A stretch of DNA of 64,000 nucleotides from Streptomyces sp. NRRL F-5630 (GCF_000719475.1 NZ_JOGO01000004.1:214796-278795); one strand, 5' to 3'. Shown: positions 50,482 through 59,943, counted from the stretch's first letter. Made by a program: numbers and translations. The notes: generated from the sequence alone by a model not told the origin.

Positions 50482-50531
50482 GCCCGCGAGAGTCGCGAGC
50501 GGCCCCGTCGGGGCCATGAGCAGAGGCAAGA

Positions 50532-50559
50532 GGGGGCGGCTCCCGTACGAGCCGCCCCC
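50532..50559 (+). terminator. Terminator after tex
   Basis: GGGGGCGGCTC (50532-50542) is perfectly complementary to 50549-50559 with a six-base loop, 51 bases after the tex stop. A smaller GGCCCC/GGGGCC hairpin precedes it. Nothing else is seen in 50482-50699. Confidence 0.75.
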
Positions 50560-50699
50560 ATCCCCTGTCCCCCCGTGTTGCCGCTCCCCGGCGCCGTAGT
50601 CACTCTCATGCGGCCAAATACGCGCCGCCATGGAGGCGTTCGGCCGGAATCACGGGGGCGGAAAGGGGGCGCCGCGCACCCGGCGGTACGGTCGGGGCC

Positions 50700-51683
50700 A
50701 TGACCTCACCTTCTGTCACCCCCTCTGCCCCGGTCCGCGTCCTCGGCTCCGGGGTGATCGGGCTCAGTACGGCACTGGAGCTGCGCGCGGCCGGGCACGA
50801 GGTCGAGGTGTGGGCGCGACGGCCCGCCGCCCACGTGACGTCCGCCGTCGCGGGCGGCCTCTGGTGGCCATACCACATCGAACCGGAGGAGCGGGTCGGC
50901 GCGTGGGCGCTGGAGACGCTCGCGGTGTACGAGGAGTGGGCCACGGAGCCCGAACGGACCGGCGTCCGGCTCGTCGAGGGCGTGCACGCGGAGACGTCGT
51001 TCGAGACGCTGGGCCCGTGGGCGGGATCCGTGCGCGGCCTGCGCGTCGCGACGGCCGCGGAGTCCCCGCACTCCCCCGGGCTCTTCGGGCGGCTGCCGGT
51101 CATCGACATGCCGCACCACCTCGCCTGGCTGGAGGAACGGCTGCGCGCGGCGGGCTGCCGTCTCGTGCCCCGTACCGCCGCCTCCCTCGCCGAGGCGGCC
51201 GAGGGGGCCCGCGCGGTCGTCAACTGCACGGGGCTGGGGGCGCGTTCCCTCGTGCCCGACGAGGCGGTGCACCCGGTGCGCGGTCAGCTCGTCCTCGTCG
51301 AGAACCCCGGCGTGACGACGTGGTTCACGTCCACGACGCGCGAGGGCGGCCGTTCGGTCTACTACATCCCGCAGCCGTACGGCCTCCTCCTCGGCGGCAC
51401 GGCGGAGGAGCACGACTTCCGCGAGACCCCGGACCCGGCCACGGCGGAGGCGATCATCCGCGACTGCGCCGCGCTCCGCCCGGAGATAGCCGGGGCCCGC
51501 GTGCTCGCCCACCGCGTCGGCCTGCGCCCCGCCCGCACCGGAGGCGTCCGCCTCACCGCGGAGCACCTCCCGGACGGCACCCCGGTCGTCCACGACTACG
51601 GGCACGGGGGCGCCGGGGTGACGGTGGCGTGGGGCTGCGCGCGGGAGGCGGCCGGACTGGTGGCGCGGGCGCTGGGGCGCTGA
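50700..51683 (+). CDS. FAD-dependent D-amino-acid oxidase-like protein
   Basis: 327 residues. The FAD-binding Rossmann motif is VRVLGSGVIGLSTALELRAAG near residue 13. Then come VAGGLWWPYHIEP (typical of D-amino-acid oxidase/DASOX with the flavin-contact Trp-Trp-Pro), ARAVVNCTGLGARSLV, YYIPQPYGLLLGGTAEEHDF, and a C-terminal DYGHGGAGVTVAWGCAREAA (FAD-binding end motif). It should oxidise D-amino acids to 2-oxo acids, NH3 and H2O2. No peroxisomal or secretion signal is present. It converges with the MpaB-like gene. Confidence 0.92.
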   Translation: MTSPSVTPSAPVRVLGSGVIGLSTALELRAAGHEVEVWARRPAAHVTSAVAGGLWWPYHIEPEERVGAWALETLAVYEEWATEPERTGVRLVEGVHAETSFETLGPWAGSVRGLRVATAAESPHSPGLFGRLPVIDMPHHLAWLEERLRAAGCRLVPRTAASLAEAAEGARAVVNCTGLGARSLVPDEAVHPVRGQLVLVENPGVTTWFTSTTREGGRSVYYIPQPYGLLLGGTAEEHDFRETPDPATAEAIIRDCAALRPEIAGARVLAHRVGLRPARTGGVRLTAEHLPDGTPVVHDYGHGGAGVTVAWGCAREAAGLVARALGR

Positions 51684-51793
51684 GGGCGAGGTCACCCGCC
51701 GTCCGCCCGGCCGCCCTCGTCCGCCGCTCCTCCCCCAGCCACCGCGCGCCGCCCGGCCCGTCACCCAGGTGCGCGAGGCCGGAGCGGACGCCG

Positions 51794-52678
51794 TCAGCGG
51801 GCCGGTGTCCCGCGCCGCCAGGTGCCTGTGCGCCGGGCCTCCGCGCGGGCGCGGCGGGCGTAGGGGAGGTAGCGGAGGCGTTCGGGGAGAGCGGGGGTCA
51901 GGAGGCGGAAGGCTGTCGCGAGGCGGCGCAGACGGCGCTCCTGGGCGGGGGTCCAGTCCAGGCCGAGGGCGGTGCGGGCGTCGGCGGGGAGGAAGCCGAT
52001 CGTCAGGAAGCGGCGGGCGCGCAGGGCCGGGGACAGCAGGAGCGGCCACAGGGCGCGCAGGACCAGGCGCAGGGCGCGGGGGCCGCGGTCCGGGGCGGGG
52101 ACACGCGTGGCCGTGGCGAGGAGTTCGCGCACGACCGCGTTCGTCTCGACCTCCGTGGCGAGCATCCGGCGGTAGTACGGCCAGAACTCCTCGGGCGTCG
52201 CGGGCATGTCCCGCTCGCGGAGCCCGAGCAGCCGGCCGACCCGCAGCCACTCCGCGTACAGGGCGCGGTCCTGCGCCGGGGTGAGGGGGCGGACGAGGAG
52301 GGCGAGGCCGCGACGGTTGACGGGGTAGCCGGTCGCGTGCACCCAGGCGTACGTCTCGGGACGCAGCGCGTGGTAGGCGCGGCCCCGGGTGTCGGTGCCG
52401 CTGATGTCGCGGTGCATCGCGCGCAGCCTGCGGCCCTCCGCGCGGGCCGCCTCGCCGCCGTAGACCCACAGCAGGAGCGAGTCGAGGGAGCGCGCGGCGC
52501 GGCCCCAGGGGTCGGTGCGGAAGACGGAGTACGTGTCGACGCCCGCGCCGACCGCCGGGTGCGCGACCTGGAGGAGCAGCGCGGAGGGAAGGACGAGCAG
52601 CATCCGCACGTCCCCGGCGAGACTCCACAGCACGCCGCCGGGCGGCGGCGGCTCGGGCGGTGGAGCGCTGGGCGGCAC
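51794..52678 (-). CDS. MpaB-type oxygenase (DUF2236)
   Basis: 294 residues from GTG 52678, with a GGAGAGG site nine bases before it. Signatures of the rubber-oxygenase/MpaB heme family are LLQVAHPAVGAGVDTYSVFRTDPWGRAARSLD in two parts (axial His in AHPAV), AMHRDISGTDTRGRAYHAL, and ETYAWVHATGYP (second His). It likely carries heme b and acts as a peroxygenase or dioxygenase on an unknown hydrophobic substrate. The C-terminal tail is Arg-rich. Confidence 0.85.
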   Translation of the reverse strand: MPPSAPPPEPPPPGGVLWSLAGDVRMLLVLPSALLLQVAHPAVGAGVDTYSVFRTDPWGRAARSLDSLLLWVYGGEAARAEGRRLRAMHRDISGTDTRGRAYHALRPETYAWVHATGYPVNRRGLALLVRPLTPAQDRALYAEWLRVGRLLGLRERDMPATPEEFWPYYRRMLATEVETNAVVRELLATATRVPAPDRGPRALRLVLRALWPLLLSPALRARRFLTIGFLPADARTALGLDWTPAQERRLRRLATAFRLLTPALPERLRYLPYARRARAEARRTGTWRRGTPAR

Positions 52679-52816
52679 GGGGCACCTCTCCTCGGGGTGG
52701 TGGTCGGTGCCTCCAGTATGCGCGGGGTGGGGTGGTGACGCCTGGGGGACGGGCGGTGCGGGCGAGGACACGGACGGTGCGGGGGCGGCGGAACGGACGG
52801 TGGCGGGGGCGGGGGC

Positions 52817-53104
52817 TCAGGCGGCGCGGGCCGCGAGGAGTGCGGCGAGTTCCGAAGCGCGGTCACGCAGTTCGGCCTCGGCGCGGACCCTGGCCGCCTC
52901 ACGGCGTGCCTGGTCGGTGTGGCGTGGGCCGCCGGGCGGGGGCAGGGGTCCCGGTGCGGCGACCACGATGCCCGCGAGGGGCGCGGCGGGCGCCGCCGTC
53001 TCGCGTACGCCCCAGTGCCCCCGCCTGCGGGCGGAGAGTGCGCGGGCGAGGAGCAAGGCCGAGGCGATCAGGAGCGATCCCGCGAGGAGCAGGTGCATGT
53101 CCAA
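52817..53104 (-). CDS. Small membrane-anchored hypothetical protein
   Basis: 95 residues. One N-terminal membrane helix (HLLLAGSLLIASALLLARAL, residues 4-23) is followed by a basic patch, a Pro/Ala linker, and a predicted coiled helix at the end (ARREAARVRAEAELRDRASELAALL). There is no signal-peptidase site. It is divergent from the MerR gene and could be its target. The family is not recognised. Confidence 0.65.
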   Translation of the reverse strand: MDMHLLLAGSLLIASALLLARALSARRRGHWGVRETAAPAAPLAGIVVAAPGPLPPPGGPRHTDQARREAARVRAEAELRDRASELAALLAARAA

Positions 53105-53153
53105 GAGCTACCCGGCACGAGCGGGTGCGCAACCCTCGGTGACGGGCTCGATC

Positions 53154-53183
53154 TTCACAACATCGGTGAGACAGCAATAGTGT
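53154..53183 (+). promoter_or_regulatory. Possible MerR-gene promoter
   Basis: TTCACA (53154-53159) and TAGTGT (53178-53183) are 18 bases apart, upstream of the MerR start at 53225. Extended spacing of 18-19 bases is normal for MerR-controlled promoters. By-eye match only. Confidence 0.35.
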
Positions 53184-53224
53184 TCCACCGCAAAGACGCA
53201 CCGCAGCCCCCGGGGAGCAGGATC

Positions 53225-54004
53225 GTGGCAGTCACCCGCACCGCGCGCACGCCCGCGACGCCGGGCGCCCCCGACCCCGAGGAGGAGCGCGCGTACACCG
53301 TCGACGAACTGGCGGCCCGCGCGGGCCTCACCGTGCGCACGGTGCGCTTCTACGCGACGCGCGGGCTGCTCCCGCCGCCCCGGATCGGGCCGCGCCGTGT
53401 CGGGCTCTACGGCCCCGGGCACCTCGCGCGTCTCGCGCTCGTCGACGATCTGCGGCGGCAGGGCCTCACGCTCGCCGCGATCGAGCGGTACGTGGCGCGG
53501 CTGCCCGAGGAGACGACGGCGTACGAGCTGGCCATCCACCGCGCGATGGTCGCCTCCTGGCTCCCCGACGCCGCCGTGGAGTGCGGGCGCGCGGAGGCGG
53601 AGGAACGGATCGGGCGACGCCTCGGGGCCGACGAGCTGGAGCGGCTCGCGGCGATGGGGGTGCTCACGCCGGTGCCGGGGACCGAGGGGCGGTACCTCCT
53701 CGACACCGTGCTCGTCGGGCTCGCCGTGCGTCTCCTCGATCTCCCCCTGTCGCGCGAGGCGATCGCCGCGGCGCGCGAGGTGCTGCTGGGCAACGCGGCG
53801 CGGACGGCGCACGAGCTGAGCGAGGTGTTCCGGGGCGAGGTGGGCGTGCGGGAGGCGGGCGAGGCGCGGTCGCTGTCGGCGCACATGCAGCCACTCGTGC
53901 TCCAGGCGCTGCTGACCGCGTTCCAGCGCTCGCTCACCGAGGAGCTGCGGGGGGCGTTCCCGGCGGAAGGGACCGCGCGCGAGGGGGAGCCGGACGCGGA
54001 CTGA
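53225..54004 (+). CDS. MerR-family transcriptional regulator
   Basis: 259 residues from GTG 53225. The MerR DNA-binding domain is at about 20-90 (YTVDELAARAGLTVRTVRFYATRGLLPPP, then VGLYGPGHLARLALVDDLRRQGLTLAAI). It is longer than classic MerR proteins: the C-terminal 170 residues form a helical effector domain (LDTVLVGLAVRLLDLPLSREAIAAA) without metal-binding Cys. Such long MerR proteins often control lipid or secondary metabolism. It converges on the fadB-like gene with 25 bases between stops, and its target could be that operon. Confidence 0.87.
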   Translation: MAVTRTARTPATPGAPDPEEERAYTVDELAARAGLTVRTVRFYATRGLLPPPRIGPRRVGLYGPGHLARLALVDDLRRQGLTLAAIERYVARLPEETTAYELAIHRAMVASWLPDAAVECGRAEAEERIGRRLGADELERLAAMGVLTPVPGTEGRYLLDTVLVGLAVRLLDLPLSREAIAAAREVLLGNAARTAHELSEVFRGEVGVREAGEARSLSAHMQPLVLQALLTAFQRSLTEELRGAFPAEGTAREGEPDAD

Positions 54005-54029
54005 CCCGGCTCCCCCTCCCCGTGGGGCC

Positions 54030-56207
54030 TCAGTCCTCGTCGGCGTACGGCTCGCCGCGCTCCGCGCGGGCCACGAGCGAGGCCGGGGGCTCGAAGCGCT
54101 CGCCGTAGCGGGCGGCGAGTTCGCGGGCGCGGGCCACGAAGCCGGGCAGTCCGCCCTCGTACCCGTTGACGTACTGGAGGACGCCGCCGGTCCAGGCGGG
54201 GAAGCCGATGCCGAGGAGCGAGCCGATGTTGGCCTCGGCGACGGAGCCGAGCACGTGCTCGTCGTCCAGGAGCCGCACCGTGTCGAGCGCCTCCGAGAAG
54301 AGCATCCGCTCCTGCATGTCACGGAACGGGATCTCGGCGCCCGGCTTCGTGAAGTGCTCGCGCAGTCCGGGCCACAGCCGCCCGCGCCTGCCGTCCTCGT
54401 AGTCGTAGAAGCCCGCGCCGCCCGCGCGCCCGGGGCGCCGGAACTCGTCCACCATGCGGTCCATGACGGCGTCGGCCGGGTGCCGCGCCCACGTGCCGCC
54501 CGCCGCCTCGACGGCCGCGCGGCTCTCGTCGCGGATCTTGCGCGGCAGGGTCAGGGTGAGCTCGTCGACGAGTGAGAGGACCTTCGCGGGGTAGCCCGCC
54601 TGGGCGGCGGCCTGTTCGACGGAGGCGGGCTCGATGCCCTCGGCGACCATCGCCACGCCCTCCCGGATGAACTGCCCGATGACCCGCGAGGTGAAGAAGC
54701 CGCGCGCGTCGGCGACGACGATCGGCGTCTTGCCGATCTGCCGTACGAGGTCGACGGCGTCCGCCAGCGCCTCGTCCCCGGTGCGTTCGCCCTTGATGAT
54801 CTCGACGAGCGGCATCCGGTCCACGGGCGAGAAGAAGTGGAGCCCGATGAAGCCGGCCTGCCGCTCGACGCCTTCGGCGAGGGTCGTGATGGGCAGCGTG
54901 GAGGTGTTGGAGCACAGGAGCGCGCCGGGTGCGACGACGTGCTGGATCTCCTGGAAGACCTGGTGCTTGAGCGCGGTGTCCTCGAAGACGGCCTCGATGA
55001 CGGTGTCGCAGCCCGCGAGGTCCTTCGTCTCGGCGGTCGCGGTGATGCGCGCGAGGAGTTCCGCCTTCTCGGCCTCCGTGGCGCGGCCCTTCGCGACGGC
55101 CTTCGTGAGCAGCTTCTCGGAGTACGCCTTGCCGCGCGCCGCCGCCTCGGGGTCGACGTCCTTGAGGACGACCTCGATGCCCGCGCGGGCGCAGGCATAG
55201 GCGATGCCCGCTCCCATCGTCCCGGCGCCGAGCACGGCGACCTTCGCCGCCGTGCGGTGCGGCACGCCTGCGGGACGCGCGGCGCCGGAGTTGACCTTCT
55301 GGAGATCGAAGAAGAACGCCTGGATCATGTTCTTCGCGGTCTGGCCGGTGACGAGCCCGGTGAAGTAGCGGGCCTCGATGGTCTGCGCGGTCTCGAAGTC
55401 GACCTGGGAGCCCTCGACGGCGGCGGCCATGATGGCGCGCGGGGCCGGGTAGGGGGCGCCGCCGGTCTGCTTGCGGAGGTTGGCGGGGAAGGCGGGCAGG
55501 TTCGCGGCGAACTTCGGCTGGGCGGGGGTGCCGCCGGGGATGCGGTACCCGGGGCGGTCCCAGGGCTGCGCGGACTCGGGGTGCGCGTCGATGAAGGCGC
55601 GGGCTTTGGCGAGCAAGTCGTCGCGGTCGGTGGCGAGTTCGTCGATCAGTCCCTTCTCCAGGGCGCGGCGCGGGGTGTACTGGGTGCCCTGGAGGAGGAG
55701 AGCGAGAAGGGCGTCGGTGACCCCGAGGAGGCGCACGGAGCGGGTGACGCCGCCCCCGCCGGGGAGCAGCCCGAGGGTGACCTCGGGGAGGCCGATGCGG
55801 TAGCCGGGGTCGTCGAGGGCGACCCGGTGGTGGCTCGCGAGGGCGAGTTCGTAACCGCCGCCGAGGGCCGCGCCGTTGAGGGCGGCGACGACCGGTTTGC
55901 CGAGGGTCTCGATACGGCGCAGGGCGCCCTTGAGCGCGAGCGAGTCGGCGAGGACCCGCTCGGCGTCCTCGGGGCGGGCCGCGCGCAGGTCGCGGAGGTC
56001 GCCGCCCGCGAAGAAGGTCTTCTTGGCGGAGGTGAGGATGACGCCGCGGACGCTGTCGCGCTCGGCTTCGAGGCGGTCGGCGGTGGCGATGAGCGCGGCG
56101 CGGAAGGCGGCGTTCATCGTGTTGGCGGACTGGGCGGGGTCGTCGAGGACGAGGGTGAGGACGCCGGTGTCGTCGCGTTCCCAGCGGATGGGAGTGGGCT
56201 CGCTCAT
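54030..56207 (-). CDS. fadB: FadB-like multifunctional fatty-acid oxidation protein
   Basis: 725 residues. The enoyl-CoA hydratase domain is at about 1-190 (oxyanion FFAGGDLRDL, Glu in GGGYELALASHH and in LPEVTLGLLPGGGG). The 3-hydroxyacyl-CoA dehydrogenase NAD domain begins near 320 (KVAVLGAGTMGAGIAYACARAG). The dehydrogenase catalytic region is FIGLHFFSPVDRMPLVEII (His of GLHFFSP), and a C-terminal 3HCDH domain follows (ARGFFTSRV, RPGRAGGAGFYDY). It catalyses two steps of beta-oxidation in the cytoplasm. It is 52 bases after the thiolase gene, in one operon. Confidence 0.95.
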   Translation of the reverse strand: MSEPTPIRWERDDTGVLTLVLDDPAQSANTMNAAFRAALIATADRLEAERDSVRGVILTSAKKTFFAGGDLRDLRAARPEDAERVLADSLALKGALRRIETLGKPVVAALNGAALGGGYELALASHHRVALDDPGYRIGLPEVTLGLLPGGGGVTRSVRLLGVTDALLALLLQGTQYTPRRALEKGLIDELATDRDDLLAKARAFIDAHPESAQPWDRPGYRIPGGTPAQPKFAANLPAFPANLRKQTGGAPYPAPRAIMAAAVEGSQVDFETAQTIEARYFTGLVTGQTAKNMIQAFFFDLQKVNSGAARPAGVPHRTAAKVAVLGAGTMGAGIAYACARAGIEVVLKDVDPEAAARGKAYSEKLLTKAVAKGRATEAEKAELLARITATAETKDLAGCDTVIEAVFEDTALKHQVFQEIQHVVAPGALLCSNTSTLPITTLAEGVERQAGFIGLHFFSPVDRMPLVEIIKGERTGDEALADAVDLVRQIGKTPIVVADARGFFTSRVIGQFIREGVAMVAEGIEPASVEQAAAQAGYPAKVLSLVDELTLTLPRKIRDESRAAVEAAGGTWARHPADAVMDRMVDEFRRPGRAGGAGFYDYEDGRRGRLWPGLREHFTKPGAEIPFRDMQERMLFSEALDTVRLLDDEHVLGSVAEANIGSLLGIGFPAWTGGVLQYVNGYEGGLPGFVARARELAARYGERFEPPASLVARAERGEPYADED

Positions 56208-56259
56208 GGGGGGGGCTCCTGGGCTCCGTTGCGGACGGGTAGGGGCGGGACGGGGCCCG

Positions 56260-57474
56260 TCAGAGGCGTTCGACCACGGTGGCGACGCCCATGCCGCCGC
56301 CCACGCAGAGGGTGGCGAGGCCGTAGCGCTGGTCGCGGCGTTCGAGTTCGTCGATGAGCGTGCCGAGGAGCATCGCGCCCGTGGCGCCGAGGGGGTGGCC
56401 CAGGGCGATGGCGCCGCCGTTGACGTTGACGCGGGCGAGCGGGATGTCCATGTCGCGGGCGAAGCGGAGGACGACGGCGGCGAACGCCTCGTTCATCTCG
56501 TACAGGTCGATGTCGGCGGCGCTGAGTCCGGCCTTGGCGAGCGCCTTGCGGGAGGCGGGCGCGGGCCCGGTGAGCATGATCGTGGGGTCCGATCCTGAGA
56601 CGGCGGCCGAGAGGATACGGGCGCGGGGGCGCAGCCCGTACCGCCGGCCGACCTCCTCGCCGCCGATCGCGACGAGCGCCGCACCGTCTACGATCCCGGA
56701 GGAGTTGCCCGCGTGGTGGACGTGGTCGATCTCCTCGACCCAGTGGTACTTCTGGAGCGCGACGGCGTCGAAGCCGCCGTGTTCGCCGATGCCGGCGAAG
56801 GACGGCTTGAGCGCCGCGAGGCTGTCGGCCGTGGTGCCGGGTCGCAGGTGTTCGTCGCGGTCGAGGACGACGAGGCCGTTGCGGTCGCGGACGGGTACGA
56901 CGGAGCGCGCGAAGCGGCCCTCTTTCCAGGCGGTCGCGGCGCGTTCCTGCGAGAGCGCGGCGTACTCGTCGACGTCGCGGCGTGAGAAGCCCTCGATGGT
57001 CGCGATGAGGTCGGCTCCGATGCCCTGCGGGACGAAGCCCGTCTCCAGGTTCGTCATGGGGTCCATCGCCCAGGCGCCGCCGTCGGAGGCCATCGGGACG
57101 CGCGACATCGACTCGACGCCCCCCGCGATCACGAGGTCCTCCCAGCCCGAACGGACTTTCGCCGCCGCGAGATTGACGGCTTCGAGGCCGGAGGCGCAGA
57201 ACCTGTTCTCCTGCACCCCGGCGACGGTCTCGGGCAGCCCGGCAGCGATCGCGGCGATCCGGGCGATGTCGGAGCCCTGGTCGCCGAGCGGCGAGACGAC
57301 GCCGAGGACGATGTCGTCGATCGCGGCGGGGTCGAGGTCCGGCAGGCGCTCCTGGAGGGCGTGCAGGAGTCCCACGACGAGGTCGATGGGCTTCGTGCCG
57401 TGCAGGGAGCCGTTGGCCTTGCCGCGGCCGCGTGGGGTGCGGAGGGCGTCGTAGACATACGCTTCGGTGGTCAT
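56260..57474 (-). CDS. fadA: Acetyl-CoA acyltransferase (thiolase)
   Basis: 404 residues. The acyl-carrying Cys is in [17 protein letters not shown] near residue 95. The active-site His is in [18 protein letters not shown], and the second Cys in [15 protein letters not shown]. The N-terminus ([18 protein letters not shown]) is typical of FadA-type degradative thiolases. It cleaves 3-ketoacyl-CoA to acetyl-CoA and a shortened acyl-CoA. It lies between the racemase gene (93 bases upstream) and fadB. Confidence 0.95.
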   Translation of the reverse strand: MTTEAYVYDALRTPRGRGKANGSLHGTKPIDLVVGLLHALQERLPDLDPAAIDDIVLGVVSPLGDQGSDIARIAAIAAGLPETVAGVQENRFCASGLEAVNLAAAKVRSGWEDLVIAGGVESMSRVPMASDGGAWAMDPMTNLETGFVPQGIGADLIATIEGFSRRDVDEYAALSQERAATAWKEGRFARSVVPVRDRNGLVVLDRDEHLRPGTTADSLAALKPSFAGIGEHGGFDAVALQKYHWVEEIDHVHHAGNSSGIVDGAALVAIGGEEVGRRYGLRPRARILSAAVSGSDPTIMLTGPAPASRKALAKAGLSAADIDLYEMNEAFAAVVLRFARDMDIPLARVNVNGGAIALGHPLGATGAMLLGTLIDELERRDQRYGLATLCVGGGMGVATVVERL

Positions 57475-57567
57475 CTCGGCCTTTCGAGGGGCGGGGCGGA
57501 CGGGCGCCGGCGAGGGTTCGGCCCGGGGCCCTGCGCCGGGCCCCCGCTCCTTGCCCGCCGGGGGGAC

Positions 57568-58722
57568 TCAGTCGCGGGGCCCGGGACTCCCGGGTGCGGT
57601 CAGGTGCGGCACTCCCCACTCCTCCGCCACCGCCGCCGTGTCGGCGCCCGGTGTCAGGAGCGGGCCGGGAGCCGGGGCCGGAGTGGCGGAGAAACGGGGA
57701 GCCGGGGCGGGTTGCGGGGTGCCCCCGGGCCCGGGGACGAAGGTGTCCCGGACTGCGAGGTGCGGGTGCTGGGGGGCTTCGCGCAGGGACAGTACGGGCG
57801 CGACGCAGCCGTCCGAGTCGGCGAAGACCTTCGTCCACTCCGCCCTCGTACGGGACTTGAAGGCCGCCGCGATGCGTGCGCGCAGTTCGTCCCAGCGGTC
57901 GAAGTCCTCGCGCGCGGGCGCTGTTCCGGCGATGCCGAGGCGCTCGGCGAACTCGTCGTAGAAGCGCTTCTCCAGCGCGCCGACCGCCATGTACTTCCCG
58001 TCGGCGGTCTCGTAGCAGCCGTAGAAGGGGCTGCCGCCGTCCAGGAGGTTGCTGCCACGCCTGTCCTGCCAGCCGCCCGCCGCCATGAGTCCGTGCAGGA
58101 GGGTCGTGAGGTGCGCGGCGCCGTCGACGATCGCGGCGTCCACGACCTGGCCCTCGCCCGTGCGTTCGGCGTGCCGCAGGGCGGCGAGGAGGCCGACGAC
58201 GAGGTAGAGGGAGCCGCCCGCGAAGTCCCCGAGGAGGTTGGCGGGGAAGGTGGGGGGCGCGCCGGGGTCGCCGCCGAGCGCGAGGGCCCCGGTGGGGGCG
58301 AGGTAGGTGAGGTCGTGCCCGGCGCGGTGGGCGAGCGGGCCTTCCTGGCCCCAGCCGGTCACGCGCCCGTAGACGAGCCGGGGGTTGGCGGCGAGCGCCT
58401 GCTCGGGGCCGACACCGAGGCGTTCGGCGACGCCGGGCCGGAAGCCCTCGATGAGGATGTCGGCACGGGCCGCGAGCGCGAGCACCGCGGCGGCGCCCTC
58501 CTCGGTCTTGAGGTCGAGTGCGACGGAGCGCTTGCCGCGGTTGGTGTAGTCGCGCGCGGGGTCCATGCCGAACATGCCGCCGCGCTCGGGCCGGTCGACC
58601 CGTACGACGTCCGCGCCGAGGTCCGCGAGGAGCATCGCGGCGAAGGGCCCGGGGCCGAGCCCCGCCAGTTCCAGGACCCGCACTCCGCCGAGGGGCCCGC
58701 CCCGCTCCGCTGTTCCGCTCAT
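57568..58722 (-). CDS. Alpha-methylacyl-CoA racemase (CaiB/BaiF family)
   Basis: 384 residues from ATG 58722. Family signature: GGVRVLELAGLGPGPFAAMLLADLGADVVRVDRP at the N-terminus in adjoining parts, and MDPARDYTNRGKRSVALDLK. Racemase active-site residues are His in AGHDLTYLAPTGAL near 125 and Asp in GQVVDAAIVDGAAHL near 160. The SLYLVVGLLAALRHA segment also matches AMACR. It epimerises 2-methylacyl-CoA so branched acids (for example from sterol or phytol side chains, or branched membrane lipids) can enter beta-oxidation by the two enzymes downstream. Confidence 0.92.
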   Translation of the reverse strand: MSGTAERGGPLGGVRVLELAGLGPGPFAAMLLADLGADVVRVDRPERGGMFGMDPARDYTNRGKRSVALDLKTEEGAAAVLALAARADILIEGFRPGVAERLGVGPEQALAANPRLVYGRVTGWGQEGPLAHRAGHDLTYLAPTGALALGGDPGAPPTFPANLLGDFAGGSLYLVVGLLAALRHAERTGEGQVVDAAIVDGAAHLTTLLHGLMAAGGWQDRRGSNLLDGGSPFYGCYETADGKYMAVGALEKRFYDEFAERLGIAGTAPAREDFDRWDELRARIAAAFKSRTRAEWTKVFADSDGCVAPVLSLREAPQHPHLAVRDTFVPGPGGTPQPAPAPRFSATPAPAPGPLLTPGADTAAVAEEWGVPHLTAPGSPGPRD

Positions 58723-58741
58723 CCGCACGACTCCCGGCCTG

Positions 58742-58762
58742 TGACACAACTGATGTAACACC
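58742..58762. promoter_or_regulatory. 21-base imperfect palindrome upstream of the beta-oxidation operon
   Basis: GTGACAC at 58742-58748 and GTAACAC at 58756-58762 form an imperfect inverted repeat (5 of 7 positions pair) centred about 30 bases before the racemase start. It lies in the AT-richer part of the 340-base gap (58723-59062) to the divergent methyltransferase. It is a candidate site for a fatty-acid-responsive regulator. The rest of the gap shows nothing. Confidence 0.35.
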
Positions 58763-59062
58763 GGCGATGCTATGAACGGCGCGGTCCCGGCACAAGCCCC
58801 GGGAAAGCAAGCGCTCAGAAGTGTCGTTCGGGAGGGGCACGGGGGCGCGGGGGCACGGGCGGGGAAGACCGGGACCGAGCCCCGAGCGCTTGACCGCGCG
58901 GCGTCCAGCGCCGCCACGTGGGAGGTGTGCCGGTCACCGGCGGGCGGGGCGTCGTGGCGGGCGAGTTGCCCGGGGAGGCGGCGCCGCGCGAAGCGGCCGG
59001 GGCGACCGGGCTCGTCCTCGTTTCCCGGGATCCTCGTGCGGGCCGGCTCGTATTCTCGGCGG

Positions 59063-59710
59063 ATGACCGAACTCACGAGCCTGCCCGCCACGCGCACCGC
59101 CTACGACGCCGTCGCCTCCGTCTACGCCGGGATGTTCAGCGACACCCTGCGTGACGCCCCGCTGGAGCGGGCCCTGTTGGGTGCCTTCGCGGAGCTGGTG
59201 CGGGCGGACGGGGACGGCGAGGTCGGGGACCTCGGCTGCGGGCCCGGCTATGTGACCGCGCACCTGCACGGCCTGGGCCTGCGCGCCTTCGGCGTCGACG
59301 CCTCGCCCACGATGATCGGGCTCGCGCGCGAGGCCCACCCGGGGCTCCGCTTCGAGGCCGGCTCGATGGCCGCCCTCGACCTCGCGGACGGCGCGCTCGG
59401 CGGCATCCTCTCGCGGTGGTCGCTCATCCACACCCCACCGGCCGAAGTGCCCGCCGTCCTGGACGAGTTCGCCCGTGTACTCGCTCCGGGCGGACACCTC
59501 CTGCTCTCCTTCCCGGCGAGCGACGGGCCCGAGCACGAGACGCAGTCCTACGACCACGCGGTGACCACGGCCTACCGCTGGTGCCCCGACCGCCTCGCCG
59601 CGCTGCTCGGCGCGCGGGGACTGTGCCAAACCGCCCGCACGGTGACCGAACCGGAGCCCGCGGACAAGCGGCAGTTCCGGACGGTGCACCTCCTCGCCCG
59701 CAAGGCGTAG
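59063..59710 (+). CDS. Class I SAM-dependent methyltransferase
   Basis: 215 residues from ATG 59063. Motif I is VGDLGCGPGYVTAHLHGLGL (SAM binding), with the acidic residue in AFGVDASPTMIGLAREA, motif II in GGILSRWSLIHTPPAEV, and motif III in RVLAPGGHLLLSFPA. This is a UbiE/COQ5-like fold with no membrane helix. The acceptor is unknown. It is divergent from the racemase and not obviously linked with the saccharopine-like gene 233 bases downstream. Confidence 0.88.
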   Translation: MTELTSLPATRTAYDAVASVYAGMFSDTLRDAPLERALLGAFAELVRADGDGEVGDLGCGPGYVTAHLHGLGLRAFGVDASPTMIGLAREAHPGLRFEAGSMAALDLADGALGGILSRWSLIHTPPAEVPAVLDEFARVLAPGGHLLLSFPASDGPEHETQSYDHAVTTAYRWCPDRLAALLGARGLCQTARTVTEPEPADKRQFRTVHLLARKA

Positions 59711-59714
59711 GCCG

Positions 59715-59880
59715 GGCACGGGGCGTTGGCGCGGGGCAGGACACGAGGCGCGGGCCGGGCGGGGGGGGCGTTGGCGCGGGGCCGACGTGGGGCGCTGGGC
59801 GCGGGGCCGGACACGGGGCGTTGGGCGCGGGCCGGACGTGGGGCGCGGGGCCGGACGCCGGGTGCGGCGCGCGGGGCATG
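59715..59880 (+). repeat. Degenerate GC-rich tandem repeat
   Basis: Between the methyltransferase and the next gene, a unit of roughly 25-35 bases built on GGGGCGTTGGGCGCGGGGCC and GGACACG/GGACGTG recurs at least five times with small changes. The copies run through GGGGCGTTGGCGCGGGGC, GGGGCGCTGGGCGCGGGGCC, GGGGCGTTGGGCGCGGGCC and GGGGCGCGGGGCC. It has no coding sense and is the clearest minisatellite-like array in the window. Confidence 0.7.
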
Positions 59881-59943
59881 GCAGGCCACAACGCGCCGCC
59901 ATGCCCTGCCGTGAGCGCGGCGGCGAGCTGCGACAGTGGGGGG

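Noticed and set aside
56204..58840. 878-residue minus-strand frame overlapping thiolase and racemase
   Set aside because: Out-of-frame reading of the two enzymes, Arg/Pro-rich throughout.
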